Shown here: positions 36,351 to 46,080 of the stretch, piece after piece
Layout: each line of letters opens with the position of its first letter
Numbering within the stretch: the first letter of the stretch is position 1
NCBI GenBank assembly: GCA_025457915.1
Contig: JALOTL010000015.1
Coordinates: forward strand, 1 to 64,000
From: Spirochaetota bacterium
GTDB taxonomy: Bacteria > Spirochaetota > UBA4802 > UBA5550
Reading direction: 5' to 3'
Length of the DNA: 64,000 nucleotides
Position numbers and translations under genes: made by a program
The notes under the pieces: generated by a model
What the model saw: only the letters and a program-made list of their open reading frames with translations
What the model was told of the DNA's origin: nothing
Databases searched by the model: none

Positions 36351-37474
36351 ATGTCCGGAAAAATCGAAATAAAACCAGTAACAGATAAAAAAATGATGAT
36401 GCAGTTCATAAAGCTGCCCTGGACCGCTAAAATATATGAAAACGACCCTGGGTCCCGCAGCCCATAAGGGACCAGAAGCACTTCTTCGATCCGAAACACG
36501 GGTATTTTTTCGAATTCGGCGAGGTGGAATTCTTTCTCGCTTACAGGGACGGAAAACCGGTCGGAAGGATAACGGCCCACACCTATTCAAAATACGAGGA
36601 AAGATACGATAAGGATACCGGTTTTTTCGGCTTCTATGAATGCATCGATGACCTGGATGTTTCAAGGGCCCTTTTCGACGCGGCAAGGGACTGGCTGAGA
36701 AAAAAAGGAAAAAAGACCATGAACGGCCCCCAGAGCTTTTCGATTTATGATTCGGTGGGATTGGACATACTCGGCAATGACAAGACCCCCGTGGTGGGAC
36801 TTTTCCATTTTGCCGGTTATTACGAGAAACACGTCGAGGCATACGGTTTTGAAAAACAATCTGACTGGTTCTGCTTCATGGTAAGGCAGGAGGCGCTCGA
36901 CTGGGACCCGCTTTTCAGGATCAGGGAGGAGCTGCAAAAAAAAGGCGATATCAAGTATACAACCATAACAAGACGTGAAATCGGCAAGCGGGCAACCCAG
37001 ATAAAGGAAATCTTCAATTCCGCATGGGAGGGCAACGAAGGGCATATACCCTTTACCGATAAGCAGTGGAACATCATATTCGGAGAGCTTAAAATGTTCG
37101 TTGTGCCGGAACTGGCCATTTTCGCGGAAAAAGACGGAAAAACAATCGGTTTCATCCTGTCACTTCCAGACGGAAATCCGGCCCTTCAGAAGCTCAACGG
37201 GAAGCTGTATCCACTGAGAATCATAAAGGCCCTGAGGGCCTTCAAAAAAACCACGACTTTAAGGACCATTCTCATGGGCGTCCTGCCTGAATACAGGGGC
37301 CAGAATATAGACCAGGTGCTTATTTTAATGACGATAGAAAACGGTATAAACATCGGGTACGATAAATCGGACTGTTCCCTGGTAGTCGAGTCAAACAAGA
37401 AAATGATCGGCGCGCTTAAATATGTTCATGCCGACGGGTACAAGGGATACAGGATATACCAGTTGAAGGTTTAA
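36351..37474 (+). pseudogene. GNAT-fold family protein, frameshifted
   Basis: Starts ATG 36351 after GGAGGAG, reading MSGKIEIKPVTDKKMMMQF and YENDP, then hits a stop at about 36466. The other frame continues VPQPIRDQKHFFDPKHGYFF and on to a stop at 37474. Restoring one base near 36451 gives NDPWVPQP..., matching the N-terminal W-P motif of this roughly 370-residue family. The large part has the FFLAYRDGKPVGRITA core strand, KKGKKTMNGPQSFS, and a second GNAT-like half ending RTILMGVLPEYRGQNIDQVL. Uncharacterised family; amino-acyl transfer is only a guess. Probably one missing base. Confidence 0.75.
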
Positions 37475-37613
37475 AACGATAATTATTATAAAAATTAATA
37501 TACATTTTTTTTCAAAAGTCTAAAAAAAACACTTGTATCAAAATGACTGTTTGTATATTTTATACATAACTTTTCATGAAGCCCCCTCTAAATATCTTGA
37601 AAAGATTATTTGA

Positions 37614-37640
37614 AGCCCCGTAAAAGGGGCTCTTTTTTTC
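37614..37640 (+). terminator. intrinsic terminator
   Basis: AGCCCC, six-base loop, GGGGCT, then C and seven T. It stands about 140 bases after the GNAT-like gene stop and before the Nudix gene, suited to plus-strand transcription. Confidence 0.8.
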
Positions 37641-37740
37641 CCCGTATCCGTCCTTTTTTCAGGAATAAATTTTATTCTTTACCTTTAAAAAATATCATTT
37701 AATCATAAATCCCAAAACGTTTCCGGGGGTGCATTTTCAT

Positions 37741-38298
37741 ATGATAAAATGGGAGAAAATCAGCGAACGTGAAATATTCAAAAACCCGGTTTTTAGAATA
37801 AGCAGCATCGAATGCTATCATTCCGAAAAAAAAGCGGCCCACAATTTCTTTCTCCTCAGCACCCTGGACTGGATAAACGTGGTGGCCAGGACCGTCGAAG
37901 GAAAAATCATATTCGTAAAACAGCACAGGCTGGGCACTGACGAAATTACAATCGAGACCCCGGGGGGACTGATAGAGGGCGGGGAAATTCCTGAAAATAC
38001 CGCGGCCAGGGAGCTCCTCGAGGAGACGGGATACAGGGCGGGGAGCATGAAGCTCCTCAAAAAGCTCGCCGCGAACCCTTCCATTCAGAACAACATGATC
38101 TATTTCTACTTCGCCGATTCCTGTGTGCCGTTTTCCGGGCAGAACCTGGACGAGGCTGAAGACATAGAGGTCGCCACCCTGTCCGAAGAAGAGACTCTCT
38201 CCATGATGGATTCCGGCGAAATAAACCACACGATCGTCACCGCGGCGCTGTGCCTTTATTTCAACCTTATCGCGAACAGGACGATCCGATGTCTTTAA
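37741..38298 (+). CDS. Nudix hydrolase (ADP-ribose pyrophosphatase-like)
   Basis: 185 residues from ATG 37741; the GTG at 37729 is less likely because it overlaps the GGGGGTG site. The Nudix box is intact: GGLIEGGEIPENTAARELLE then ETGY (G-x5-E-x7-REUXEEXGU). Surrounding VVARTVEGKIIFVKQHRLG and IETPGG fit the NudF/ADPRase branch that hydrolyses ADP-ribose and nucleotide sugars. Cytoplasmic. Confidence 0.9.
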   Translation: MIKWEKISEREIFKNPVFRISSIECYHSEKKAAHNFFLLSTLDWINVVARTVEGKIIFVKQHRLGTDEITIETPGGLIEGGEIPENTAARELLEETGYRAGSMKLLKKLAANPSIQNNMIYFYFADSCVPFSGQNLDEAEDIEVATLSEEETLSMMDSGEINHTIVTAALCLYFNLIANRTIRCL

Positions 38299-38312
38299 TT
38301 TTTAAAATTCCG

Positions 38313-38699
38313 TCACTCGACGTTTGAAACGTCCTCGATCTTCGGCTCCTCCTGCCCGGGCTTCTTCGACCTTTTCATGGCCTTGAAAAAAGCGTTGAGT
38401 TCCAGCCTCTTCTCCCTTATCTTCAGGGTGATCTCCTGTATCTTTTTCCTGTTCCGCATGAGCGCCTCATGGAATTCCTTCATCCTCGCCCTCAGCCCGT
38501 CCTTGTCCTGGGACCCCGGGATGGATTTCTGGATGCCGAGCATTTCCCTCCTGATCCTGAGACTGTCACCGGTGACCGCGTGTCTCTCCCCGGCCAGCGC
38601 GAGTATCTCCTCCTGCAGCGTCACGACCTTCGCCTCATCCGCAAACAGCGACGCGGACAGCAGGACCGTGATGAAAGCGGCCGCGGCTCTTTCAATCAT
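38313..38699 (-). CDS. secreted coiled-coil hypothetical protein
   Basis: 128 residues from ATG 38699, with GGAGG upstream. Signal peptide AAAAFITVLLSASLFAD. The rest is strongly helical and charged with heptad-like spacing (EEILALAGERHAVTG, MKEFHEALMRNRKKIQEI, RLELNAFFKAMKRS), so a periplasmic coiled coil is likely. No family recognised. About 50 bases after the patatin stop on the same strand. Confidence 0.6.
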   Translation of the reverse strand: MIERAAAAFITVLLSASLFADEAKVVTLQEEILALAGERHAVTGDSLRIRREMLGIQKSIPGSQDKDGLRARMKEFHEALMRNRKKIQEITLKIREKRLELNAFFKAMKRSKKPGQEEPKIEDVSNVE

Positions 38700-38747
38700 T
38701 GTTCCCTCCATTATCTGTAAAACCGGCGTTAAAATTCCCATACCGGA

Positions 38748-39608
38748 TCATTTTTTTCCCCTGAAAGATTTTACAAACTTCTCACCGTCCCTGCGGCCAA
38801 GATCATAGGCCTCCTGCAGGCCGGAGGGACTTGTGTAGTCCCATTTCGTGATCCCTATGGGTTCAGAAGGCTGGACGTATATCCTTCCCGGGATTTTAGG
38901 TATCTTTTCTTCCGGGTATTTTCTTGTCAGCATCAGGAGGACGTCCCCGTCCATCTCGCTGGCGTCAATGGCCGCTATAGGGACGTTATCTATGAGGCCG
39001 CCGTCGAGGGAAACGATCCCGTTCCATTTCAGTATCGGAACGAACGGCGGCGTGCAGGACGATGCGAGAACGAGATCCGCCAGTTCCTGAGGCGTATCCA
39101 CGTCCCTGACGGAAACGACCTCGGGCTTGAACCCGAGCCTGGCGCTCATAACAGGGTGTACCGGATAGTTGATCTTCTTTTCTATGGTGTACGCCAGGAG
39201 GCCGACGATCGTGGCCGACCGCGGGCCGAGGAATCCCGGCGGCCTCGATATCAGTATCCTTATCTCCGGGCCCTTTTTCAGTTTCCTGAACGCCGCGCCG
39301 TCTATCGTTTCAAGGATCACCGCCCTGTACATGTCATAATGGGGAAAAACCGGGCCCCCGCCGAAAATCCTGGAGGGATAGAAATTGCTCCTGTTCAATC
39401 CCGTGATTCTTTTGAAATAATCGAGCCCTGCCCTCATCCTTCCGGACAGCATCATGCAGGCGATCGCGGACCCGGCGCTTACCCCCGCCACTATGCCGGG
39501 CTTTATCCCGAGGCCGGTCTCAGCGATCTCCCAGAACCCGGCCTGCCAGAGGCACCGGCTGCCGCCGCCGGCGAAAACCACGTGCTTAATTCCGGCCTTT
39601 TTCTTCAT
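38748..39608 (-). CDS. patatin-like phospholipase
   Basis: 286 residues, no signal peptide. Ser-Asp dyad lipolytic fold: oxyanion AGGGSRCLWQAGF, nucleophile GVSAGSAIA (Ser near residue 46) and acid in SLDGGLIDNVPI. Length fits small bacterial patatins (RssA-like). Probable phospholipid or lysophospholipid hydrolase, cytoplasmic or at the membrane. Its start lies inside the end of the upstream Cache-like gene (23-base overlap), suggesting co-expression. Confidence 0.9.
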   Translation of the reverse strand: MKKKAGIKHVVFAGGGSRCLWQAGFWEIAETGLGIKPGIVAGVSAGSAIACMMLSGRMRAGLDYFKRITGLNRSNFYPSRIFGGGPVFPHYDMYRAVILETIDGAAFRKLKKGPEIRILISRPPGFLGPRSATIVGLLAYTIEKKINYPVHPVMSARLGFKPEVVSVRDVDTPQELADLVLASSCTPPFVPILKWNGIVSLDGGLIDNVPIAAIDASEMDGDVLLMLTRKYPEEKIPKIPGRIYVQPSEPIGITKWDYTSPSGLQEAYDLGRRDGEKFVKSFRGKK

Positions 39609-40029
39609 CTCGAGCCCCCTTTTTCTGATTTATCGGACTGCATGCCCCGTCTGTCCCGGAAACCGACGAGGCGGGTATGGAAAAGCAGAGGATATCATCA
39701 TCGTTCACCGGTTCGAAAAAAATAAGGTGCTTCTTCCCCATGAAACCGTAGCTCAGACAGCCGGACCTCCTGCTTATTATTTCCCTGACGAAATCCGATT
39801 TGTCGAACTTGCTGCCGATCAGGACGGGATTTGGATGGAAAAGGATCCTGCATTCAGAATCCAGCGCGAAAAAAAAGCCGTTCTTCCCGCCGTCCACGGA
39901 CACGGGGTATCTGCCTCCGGCGGATACCGCCTCGGCCTCGGCCTTCATCCTTTCCTGGATGCCGGCATGGTTCAATAGCAGGGCGCCGGAGCACCCGAGC
40001 AGAATAAATACAGGAAAAAACCATTTCAT
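39586..40029 (-). CDS. hypothetical lipoprotein with Cache-like segment
   Basis: 147 residues from ATG 40029. The leader FFPVFILLGCSGALL may be a lipoprotein signal (LLGC) or an uncleaved anchor. FFFALDSECRILFHPNPVLIGSKF resembles the D-x-x-G-x-x-x-x-HP-x-P-x-x-x-G stretch of single Cache sensor domains, which bind small ligands in the periplasm. No output domain follows, so it would be a free sensor. It overlaps the patatin gene start. Confidence 0.55.
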   Translation of the reverse strand: MKWFFPVFILLGCSGALLLNHAGIQERMKAEAEAVSAGGRYPVSVDGGKNGFFFALDSECRILFHPNPVLIGSKFDKSDFVREIISRRSGCLSYGFMGKKHLIFFEPVNDDDILCFSIPASSVSGTDGACSPINQKKGARDEEKGRN

Positions 40030-40277
40030 ATCTTCCGCCACCGCCGAACTATATAAATCCGATAAAACAACCCTCGTGTAAAGCAAATTTTTTACCGGAA
40101 ATCCAGCCTGCCGTACGGGCATGAAACAGTACTCACCCACGGATCAGCGCCGGAGGGACCGGGCAGGCGTTTAAACAGTTCTTTTACCCTGATCATCATG
40201 AATTATTTCCAATTTTTGTTTGCAAAAGAACGGCAATACGGTATAATTAATCATCAAATTCCACTGGAGTAAAAATC

Positions 40278-41360
40278 ATGGCCACATTCAAGGGATCGCT
40301 GAAAAGGCTGGAAACGGCTTCAAAGATCGCGCTCGGAGCTGTATCGCTGATACTCAGCATATTTCTGATCCTCCTGGGGAATAAAATCCTCCAGGACATG
40401 AGCGACTGGTTCAAGTCCCCGCTTCGCTCTGACTTTGAAAACAAGGCAGAGCTTAAAAAAACCGACCTGGAGATCGCGGCGGTCAACAAAAGGATTGCGG
40501 CATTCGATGACGAAAAATACGGGATAAACAGGTCCCTTGAGTTGGCAAAAAGAAAATACGAATCTGAAAAAAGCTCCTTCAAGACATGGGTCGAGGCAAG
40601 AAACGCCGGGGAATCCTCCGCCCCGGTCACCGCGAGGGCCGTAAACCTGGATTCCTACAGAAAAATCATGGAGGAATGGCAATCAAGGCTGGACGCCCTT
40701 GATGAAAAATTAATTCCCCTCGAAAAGGAAAAGGCCGCAATCTCCGAAAAAAAAACGGTCATACAGTCCGAGGATGAAAAAAAATTCAGCCGCGCGATGA
40801 ACATGCACAACCTGAAGGTGTTTCTTTTCAGGCTTCTTTTCGTCGGTCCGGTGCTCGGGCTTGCCGTTTTATTCTTCATAAAATTCAGGAAAAACAAATT
40901 CTGGCCGCTGTTCTGGGGATACATCCTGTTCGCGCTTTACGCGTTTTTTTTCGGACTGGTGCCCTACCTTCCCAGCTTCGGCGGATATATCCGCTATGCC
41001 GCTGGAATAGCCCTCAGCGTCTTCATCGGCTATTACGTGGTCAAACAGCTTGCAGCCTATACCGAGAAAAAAAAGGCCGAGCTCAGCGAGTCGACCGCCG
41101 AAAGGTCCAGAAGGGTGACCCATGAACTCGCGGTAAAGGCCTATGTTTCGCACTCGTGCCCGTCATGCGAAAAGGACTTCCTGATGAACAACTGGCGGGC
41201 GCAGGCAAGGGTATTGAAGGACACGGTCACGGAAGACCAGGCGCCGGATTTCTGCCAGCATTGCGGACTGGCGCTATTCATGAAATGCGGAAAGTGCGGG
41301 CGCAGGAATTTCGCCCACTTCCCGTTCTGTTCCTCCTGCGGCGGCGCACTGCAGGGATGA
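40278..41360 (+). CDS. membrane protein with coiled coil and C-terminal zinc ribbons
   Basis: 360 residues; GGAG precedes the ATG. An N-terminal membrane segment (ALGAVSLILSIFLILLG), a charged coiled coil (residues ~55-170), then about three membrane segments (~185-265). The cytoplasmic end has zinc-ribbon pairs: HSCPSCEKDF, DFCQHCGLAL, MKCGKCGRRN and PFCSSCGGAL. No enzyme domain. Uncharacterised family; a scaffold or regulator role is a guess. Followed 20 bases later by the PEBP gene. Confidence 0.7.
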   Translation: MATFKGSLKRLETASKIALGAVSLILSIFLILLGNKILQDMSDWFKSPLRSDFENKAELKKTDLEIAAVNKRIAAFDDEKYGINRSLELAKRKYESEKSSFKTWVEARNAGESSAPVTARAVNLDSYRKIMEEWQSRLDALDEKLIPLEKEKAAISEKKTVIQSEDEKKFSRAMNMHNLKVFLFRLLFVGPVLGLAVLFFIKFRKNKFWPLFWGYILFALYAFFFGLVPYLPSFGGYIRYAAGIALSVFIGYYVVKQLAAYTEKKKAELSESTAERSRRVTHELAVKAYVSHSCPSCEKDFLMNNWRAQARVLKDTVTEDQAPDFCQHCGLALFMKCGKCGRRNFAHFPFCSSCGGALQG

Positions 41361-41381
41361 ATTCACACGGGGGTGATGCAT

Positions 41382-41942
41382 ATGCGAAGGACCATTTGTT
41401 TTATTATTGCCGCAGCCGCCTGCCTGGTCATGCAGATCGACGCGGGCGGCGGAACCAGGGCCAGATCTCCGGAGGTAAAAAAAATGCAAATAACCAGCGC
41501 TGCATTCACTGAGGGTGGTTCCATACCCGGGAAATACACGTGCGACGGCGCGGACGTGTCCCCGCCGCTCAAATGGACGGCCCCGGCGGGCGCAAAAAGC
41601 TACGCCCTGATTTGCGACGATCCGGACGCGCCTGCGGGCACATGGGTGCACTGGGTGATCTTCAACATTCCAGCGGGCACGACGTCCCTGGATGAAAACG
41701 TACCGCCGGACAGGACGGTTTCCGGCGGCGCGGCGCAGGGGACGAACGATTTCAGAAAAATCGGATACGGCGGCCCGTGCCCCCCGGGGGGGACCCACAG
41801 GTACTTTTTTAAAATCTACGCGCTGGATTCCCCGCTTCGTCTTGACCCGGGCGCCACCAAGACCGCGCTGTTAAAGGCAATGGAGGGTCACGTCATTGCC
41901 CAGGGCCAGCTGATTGGAAAATACAAAAGACAGGGAAGGTAA
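41382..41942 (+). CDS. YbhB/YbcL-family PEBP-like protein, secreted
   Basis: 186 residues from ATG 41382, which has the GGGGG site at best spacing of three possible starts (GTG 41373, ATG 41376). Signal peptide CFIIAAAACLVMQIDAG. The phosphatidylethanolamine-binding-like fold shows IPGKYTCDGADVSPPLKW, ICDDPDAPAGTWVHWVIFN and GPCPPGGTHRYFFKIYAL. Family named Raf-kinase-inhibitor-like; bacterial role unclear. Periplasmic. Confidence 0.92.
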   Translation: MRRTICFIIAAAACLVMQIDAGGGTRARSPEVKKMQITSAAFTEGGSIPGKYTCDGADVSPPLKWTAPAGAKSYALICDDPDAPAGTWVHWVIFNIPAGTTSLDENVPPDRTVSGGAAQGTNDFRKIGYGGPCPPGGTHRYFFKIYALDSPLRLDPGATKTALLKAMEGHVIAQGQLIGKYKRQGR

Positions 41943-42018
41943 ATAAACCGGCAGGATGACAGGGACGGCGCCGTACCGCGCCGTCGGAACGGTTAAGTAC
42001 GCAGCGGGGATAAAAATT

Positions 42019-42789
42019 ATGAACAGGTTTTTGGAAATCCTTCCGGTTTTTCTTTTCGGAACAATATGGGGGAGCTTCTTTTACACGCTGGCCCTGAGAT
42101 TTTCCGACGGGTCCGTGAAGGAAAACCCGGTAAAGGCGCTCTTCTCGTCATCATGCTGCGAAAAATGCGGGACAAAAATAAACCCGGTTTACCTGGTCCC
42201 GATAATCGGCTTCATCCTCCAGAGGGGAAAATGCGCGATGTGCGGGGAAAGAATATCGGTATGGTACCCGATATCCGAAATCGGCTACGGTTTTCTCGCC
42301 TCGCTGATATACGCGGACAGGGGAGCGGGCATTTATTCGCTCTGCGTGTTTCTCATAATCGCGGCATCGGCGTGCGTATCAATCATTGACGCGAAGACCC
42401 AGACGGTGCCGGACTCGCTTGTAATATCAATAGCGGCCCTGGCGGTATACCCGGTCATATCCGCGGGATCGCCGGGCGACAACGCGCTCGGCTTCCTTTT
42501 GATGTTCGCGTTCTTCGCTGTAATTCTCTTTATTTTCCCCGGATCCTTCGGGGCCGGGGACCTGAAATTCGCGTCAGTGATCGGATTTTTTCTCGGTTTC
42601 GAGTTTTCTCTGGTCGCCCTCGAGGCATCGCTGATTTCCGGCGCGGTTTTCGGCGCCGCCTACGCGGTGGGGAGCGGCAGGGGATTCAAGATTAAAATAG
42701 CATTCGCCCCGTTCCTGACCATCGGCCTGGTTACGGCCGTGATGTACGGAAGGGAAATCCTGCTGCTGTACTACAAAATAGCCTTCTGA
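42019..42789 (+). CDS. prepilin peptidase (A24 family)
   Basis: 256 residues from ATG 42019 (AGCGGGG upstream), since the longer frame adds a non-conserved lead. Inner-membrane aspartyl protease that cuts type IV prepilin-like leaders. About seven membrane segments. The N-terminal methylase-like loop has CCEKCGTKI and CAMCGERIS; the catalytic Asp residues are in IIDAKTQTVPD and GAGDLKFAS (GxGD). No pilus genes nearby. Converges with mtnA seven bases later. Confidence 0.92.
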   Translation: MNRFLEILPVFLFGTIWGSFFYTLALRFSDGSVKENPVKALFSSSCCEKCGTKINPVYLVPIIGFILQRGKCAMCGERISVWYPISEIGYGFLASLIYADRGAGIYSLCVFLIIAASACVSIIDAKTQTVPDSLVISIAALAVYPVISAGSPGDNALGFLLMFAFFAVILFIFPGSFGAGDLKFASVIGFFLGFEFSLVALEASLISGAVFGAAYAVGSGRGFKIKIAFAPFLTIGLVTAVMYGREILLLYYKIAF

Positions 42790-42795
42790 TGCAGT

Positions 42796-43824
42796 CTACT
42801 TCTTCAGTATCCACGACGCGCCGTTGACGCCCGGATTCTCGATAAGCCCCTTCTCCGTAATGATCGCGGTAATATTTTTTGCCGGGGTGACGTCGAACGA
42901 CGGGTTCCTGATGCTGATGCCCTCGGGCGCTATCTGTTCCCTGCCGACGAAGGCCACCTCGTCGACGGTCCTCTCCTCTATCGGGATCTCTTCGCCGCTT
43001 TTAAGGTCGGGGTCTATTATGGTCACCGACGCGGCTATGTAGAAAGGTATGCCGTGCTCGCGCGCCAGGACGGAATGCGTATAGGTTCCGACCTTGTTGG
43101 CCGTATCGCCGTTCGCCGCTATTCTGTCAGCGCCCACTACTATTTTTTTGATGACGCCGGCCTTCATGAAATGACCGGACATGGAATCAGTAATCAGCGT
43201 GACGGGGATACCGTCCCTGAAAAGCTCGAGCGCCGTTATCCTCGCTCCCTGCAGGTACGGCCTGGTCTCGCAGGCATACACCTCTATCTTTTTTCCCTCT
43301 TCAACGGCGGCCCGTATCACGCCGAGCGCGGTGCCGTACCCGGCAGTGGCAAGAGCCCCGGCGTTGCAGTGGGTCATGACCACGTCGCCGTCCTGGATGA
43401 GCCCGGAGCCGTTCCTGCCTATCGTCCTGTTGATCTCGATGTCCTCTTCGTAAATTTTTACGGCCTCGGCTTCCATTGCATCCCTTATCCCCCGCACCCC
43501 TCCCGGGGTATCGAGCATCGACTTCATCCTGTTGAGGGCGATAAAAAGAAAAAATCCGGTCTTCCTGGTCGAGGCGAACGCGTCTATGATCCTGTTCATC
43601 TCCTGCCTGAATTCATCGACGCTCTCGGATGCGACGTTTTTCGCGGCCAGTGCAACGCCCATCGCTCCCGCGACCCCGATCGCCGGCGCGCCCCTTATCT
43701 CCATGTCCTTTATCGAATAAAGGACGTCCATGTAGTTCGTGTAGGTATGATATGTTTCATTCAGGGGAAGGAGCCTCTGGTCGAGAATAACGACAGAGTC
43801 GCCGTTCCATTTAATTGCGTACAT
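42796..43824 (-). CDS. mtnA: S-methyl-5-thioribose-1-phosphate isomerase
   Basis: 342 residues, normal length. Converts methylthioribose-1-phosphate to methylthioribulose-1-phosphate in methionine salvage. Seen: EIRGAPAIGVAGAMG, THCNAGALATAGYGTALG (catalytic Cys), ETRPYLQGARITALEL, LITDSMSGHFM and GADRIAANGDTANKVGTY. GGGGG precedes the ATG. No other mtn gene is in the window; it follows a signalling gene by two bases, so it is co-transcribed with it. Confidence 0.95.
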   Translation of the reverse strand: MYAIKWNGDSVVILDQRLLPLNETYHTYTNYMDVLYSIKDMEIRGAPAIGVAGAMGVALAAKNVASESVDEFRQEMNRIIDAFASTRKTGFFLFIALNRMKSMLDTPGGVRGIRDAMEAEAVKIYEEDIEINRTIGRNGSGLIQDGDVVMTHCNAGALATAGYGTALGVIRAAVEEGKKIEVYACETRPYLQGARITALELFRDGIPVTLITDSMSGHFMKAGVIKKIVVGADRIAANGDTANKVGTYTHSVLAREHGIPFYIAASVTIIDPDLKSGEEIPIEERTVDEVAFVGREQIAPEGISIRNPSFDVTPAKNITAIITEKGLIENPGVNGASWILKK

Positions 43825-43826
43825 CG

Positions 43827-44753
43827 TTAACCCCCGTTGGTGTTGTCCGGTTTTTCAATCCTGTTTTTCCTGAGCCGAAGGACGTTCCCTCTGTCGTTCC
43901 ACTCCACCTCGTCCATATGAATCCTGATGATCAGGAGGCCGCGTCCGCTGTTCCTGAAAAAATTCTCTGGGTCCCTCGGATCAGGCAGTGCCGTGTAATC
44001 GAATCCGGGGCCCTCGTCTTCTATGATGTACTCGGCGTATTCGCCTGTCAACTCATAGTTTATGTTGACGACCCTGTTTTTAAATCTTTCATCCACCCTC
44101 CTCTTCTCGACCTCTTCGTTGAAGGCCTTGAGGCCGCCGTCCTCGCGTATGGACGAGGAAATCTCGAGGTTGCCGTGGAACATCGCGTTTGAAATTGCCT
44201 CCTGGAGCGCGAGGGCCATGTTTTCCGACGTCGTCCTGTTGAAGAGGCCCATGGCGGCGAGATTTTTCGTAAGGTAGTAGGATATGTTATCTATCAGGGA
44301 CACGTCGATGGGTATCGAGATGCGTCCCTTTTCATATTCAATGTAGCGGGCGAAGCTCTCAGCCAGCTTCTTCTCTTTTTTTCTTTTCAGTATGTCCCTG
44401 ACTGAAGCGGCCACGTCGTTGATGTCGAAGGGCTTCCTTATGAAATCGCTCGCGCCGTAGCGAAGGGCCCTGATGGCGTCCTCGACGTTGCCGTGGCCGG
44501 TTATGATGAGGACCGGGATCGATTCGTCCTGGCTGTTTATCCTCCGGAGAAGCTCGATGCCGTCCATCTTTCTCAGCTTCACGTCGGTTATTATCAGGTC
44601 GACCCGTTCGCCGTTTTTAAGGAGATAAAGGGCGTCCTCGGCTTTTTCCATGGAAACGACGTTATAGCCGAGCCTCGAAAGCTTTTTCTGCAGGGTGTAT
44701 CTTATGACCTCTTCGTCGTCCACGACGAGGATCTTTGTCGCAACGTCATTCAT
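43827..44753 (-). CDS. response regulator with C-terminal HATPase (RsbW-like) domain
   Basis: 308 residues. Receiver domain 1-125: [14 protein letters not shown], phospho-Asp in [13 protein letters not shown], Thr in LIITGHG and Lys in DFIRKPFD. A linker leads to an anti-sigma-type ATP-binding domain (~150-300) with N-box [17 protein letters not shown]1 [10 protein letters not shown] and G2 [10 protein letters not shown]. No histidine-phosphotransfer box, so it may act as a serine kinase or anti-sigma factor controlled by phosphorylation. It overlaps ribBA by ATGA and precedes mtnA by two bases. Confidence 0.9.
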   Translation of the reverse strand: MNDVATKILVVDDEEVIRYTLQKKLSRLGYNVVSMEKAEDALYLLKNGERVDLIITDVKLRKMDGIELLRRINSQDESIPVLIITGHGNVEDAIRALRYGASDFIRKPFDINDVAASVRDILKRKKEKKLAESFARYIEYEKGRISIPIDVSLIDNISYYLTKNLAAMGLFNRTTSENMALALQEAISNAMFHGNLEISSSIREDGGLKAFNEEVEKRRVDERFKNRVVNINYELTGEYAEYIIEDEGPGFDYTALPDPRDPENFFRNSGRGLLIIRIHMDEVEWNDRGNVLRLRKNRIEKPDNTNGG

Positions 44754-45976
44754 GATCTGGTCTTTTCCGTCCCGTTATCGTCGAGTATCATGTGTCCCAT
44801 CTTGTCCCTCTTGGTCGTCAGGTACCTGAGGTTCTCGTCACCGGGATTTATCTCCAGCGGGACCCTTTCGACTATCTCAAGCCCGTATCCATCGAGCCCT
44901 ATGACCTTTTTCGGATTGTTAGTGAGGAGCCTTATTTTATGAAGCCCGAGGTCGACCAGTATCTGGGCGCCTATGCCGTAATCCCTGAGGTCGGCCGGGA
45001 ATCCGAGTTCAATATTCGCCTCGACGGTGTCCATCCCGTGGTCCTGGAGATGGTAGGCCTTGATCTTGTTTCCAAGCCCGATCCCCCTGCCCTCCTGCTT
45101 CATGTAGAGGATGACGCCGAGTCCCTCCTCCTGCACCTTCGACATCGCCTTGTGGAGCTGCGAACCGCAGTCGCACCTCCTCGATCCGAAGACGTCCCCG
45201 GTGAGGCACTCGGAGTGCACGCGGACCAGAACGTTCTCTTTGCCGTCAACGGCGCCCTTGACGAGCGCCACGTGGGTCGAATCGCCGACCTCAGTTTCGT
45301 ACGCGATTATCTGGAAGTCGCCGTAATCCGTGGGAAGCATGGCGGAGGCAAGCCGCCTGACCAGCCTCTCCTTGTGCTGCCTGTAGTGTATCAAGTCAGA
45401 TATGGTGGCGATTTTAAGTCCATGCTTCACCGCGAATTTGTCGAGATCAGGCCTCCTGGCCATTGTCCCGTCATCGTTCAGGATCTCGCATATCACCCCG
45501 GCAGGCTTCAGTCCCGCGAGCCTGGCCAGGTCTACCGCGCCCTCGGTGTGGCCGGCCCTCACCAGGACGCCTCCGTTTTTAGCGGCGAGCGGGAAAATAT
45601 GGCCGGGCTTCCTGAGGTCCTCGGGTTCCGTACCGTCGTCGATCATGACATTGACGGTCCTCGCCCTGTCGTGGGCCGATATTCCAGTCGTGGTGCCTTC
45701 GCGCGCGTCCACCGAAACGGTAAACGCGGTCCCGAACCTGTCGTTGTTGTTCCGGACCATCAGGTCAAGGCCGAGCGCCTCGGCCCTTTCCTGCGTTACC
45801 GGCGCGCAGATGAGCCCCCTCCCGTGCACCGCCATGAAATTTATCACCTCCGGGGTGCAGAACTCCGCGGCGACGACAAGGTCGCCCTCGTTCTCCCTGT
45901 CCTCGTTATCGACCAGGATGATCATCCTTCCGTTTCTTAAGTCTTCAATCGCATCCGGAATAGGGCTCGCCTTCAT
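44750..45976 (-). CDS. ribBA: bifunctional DHBP synthase / GTP cyclohydrolase II
   Basis: 408 residues. Riboflavin synthesis: the first half makes 3,4-dihydroxy-2-butanone-4-phosphate ([38 protein letters not shown]), the second opens GTP ([20 protein letters not shown] with three zinc Cys, [28 protein letters not shown]). CGGAGG precedes the ATG. No FMN-riboswitch-like leader is visible in the ~100-base gap upstream. First gene of an unusual run with the regulator and mtnA. Confidence 0.96.
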   Translation of the reverse strand: MKASPIPDAIEDLRNGRMIILVDNEDRENEGDLVVAAEFCTPEVINFMAVHGRGLICAPVTQERAEALGLDLMVRNNNDRFGTAFTVSVDAREGTTTGISAHDRARTVNVMIDDGTEPEDLRKPGHIFPLAAKNGGVLVRAGHTEGAVDLARLAGLKPAGVICEILNDDGTMARRPDLDKFAVKHGLKIATISDLIHYRQHKERLVRRLASAMLPTDYGDFQIIAYETEVGDSTHVALVKGAVDGKENVLVRVHSECLTGDVFGSRRCDCGSQLHKAMSKVQEEGLGVILYMKQEGRGIGLGNKIKAYHLQDHGMDTVEANIELGFPADLRDYGIGAQILVDLGLHKIRLLTNNPKKVIGLDGYGLEIVERVPLEINPGDENLRYLTTKRDKMGHMILDDNGTEKTRS

Positions 45977-46080
45977 ATGGCGCCTCCGAGAATTATTTGA
46001 TAATGCATTAAAAAAATAGGGAGGTATATAGTCAAGATATTAATACGGGGAATCCGTCCGCATTTAAAAAGCGGTTTTCC

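Noticed and set aside
45977-46080. Possible FMN riboswitch upstream of ribBA
   Set aside because: The gap is only about 100 bases and shows none of the conserved RFN helices.
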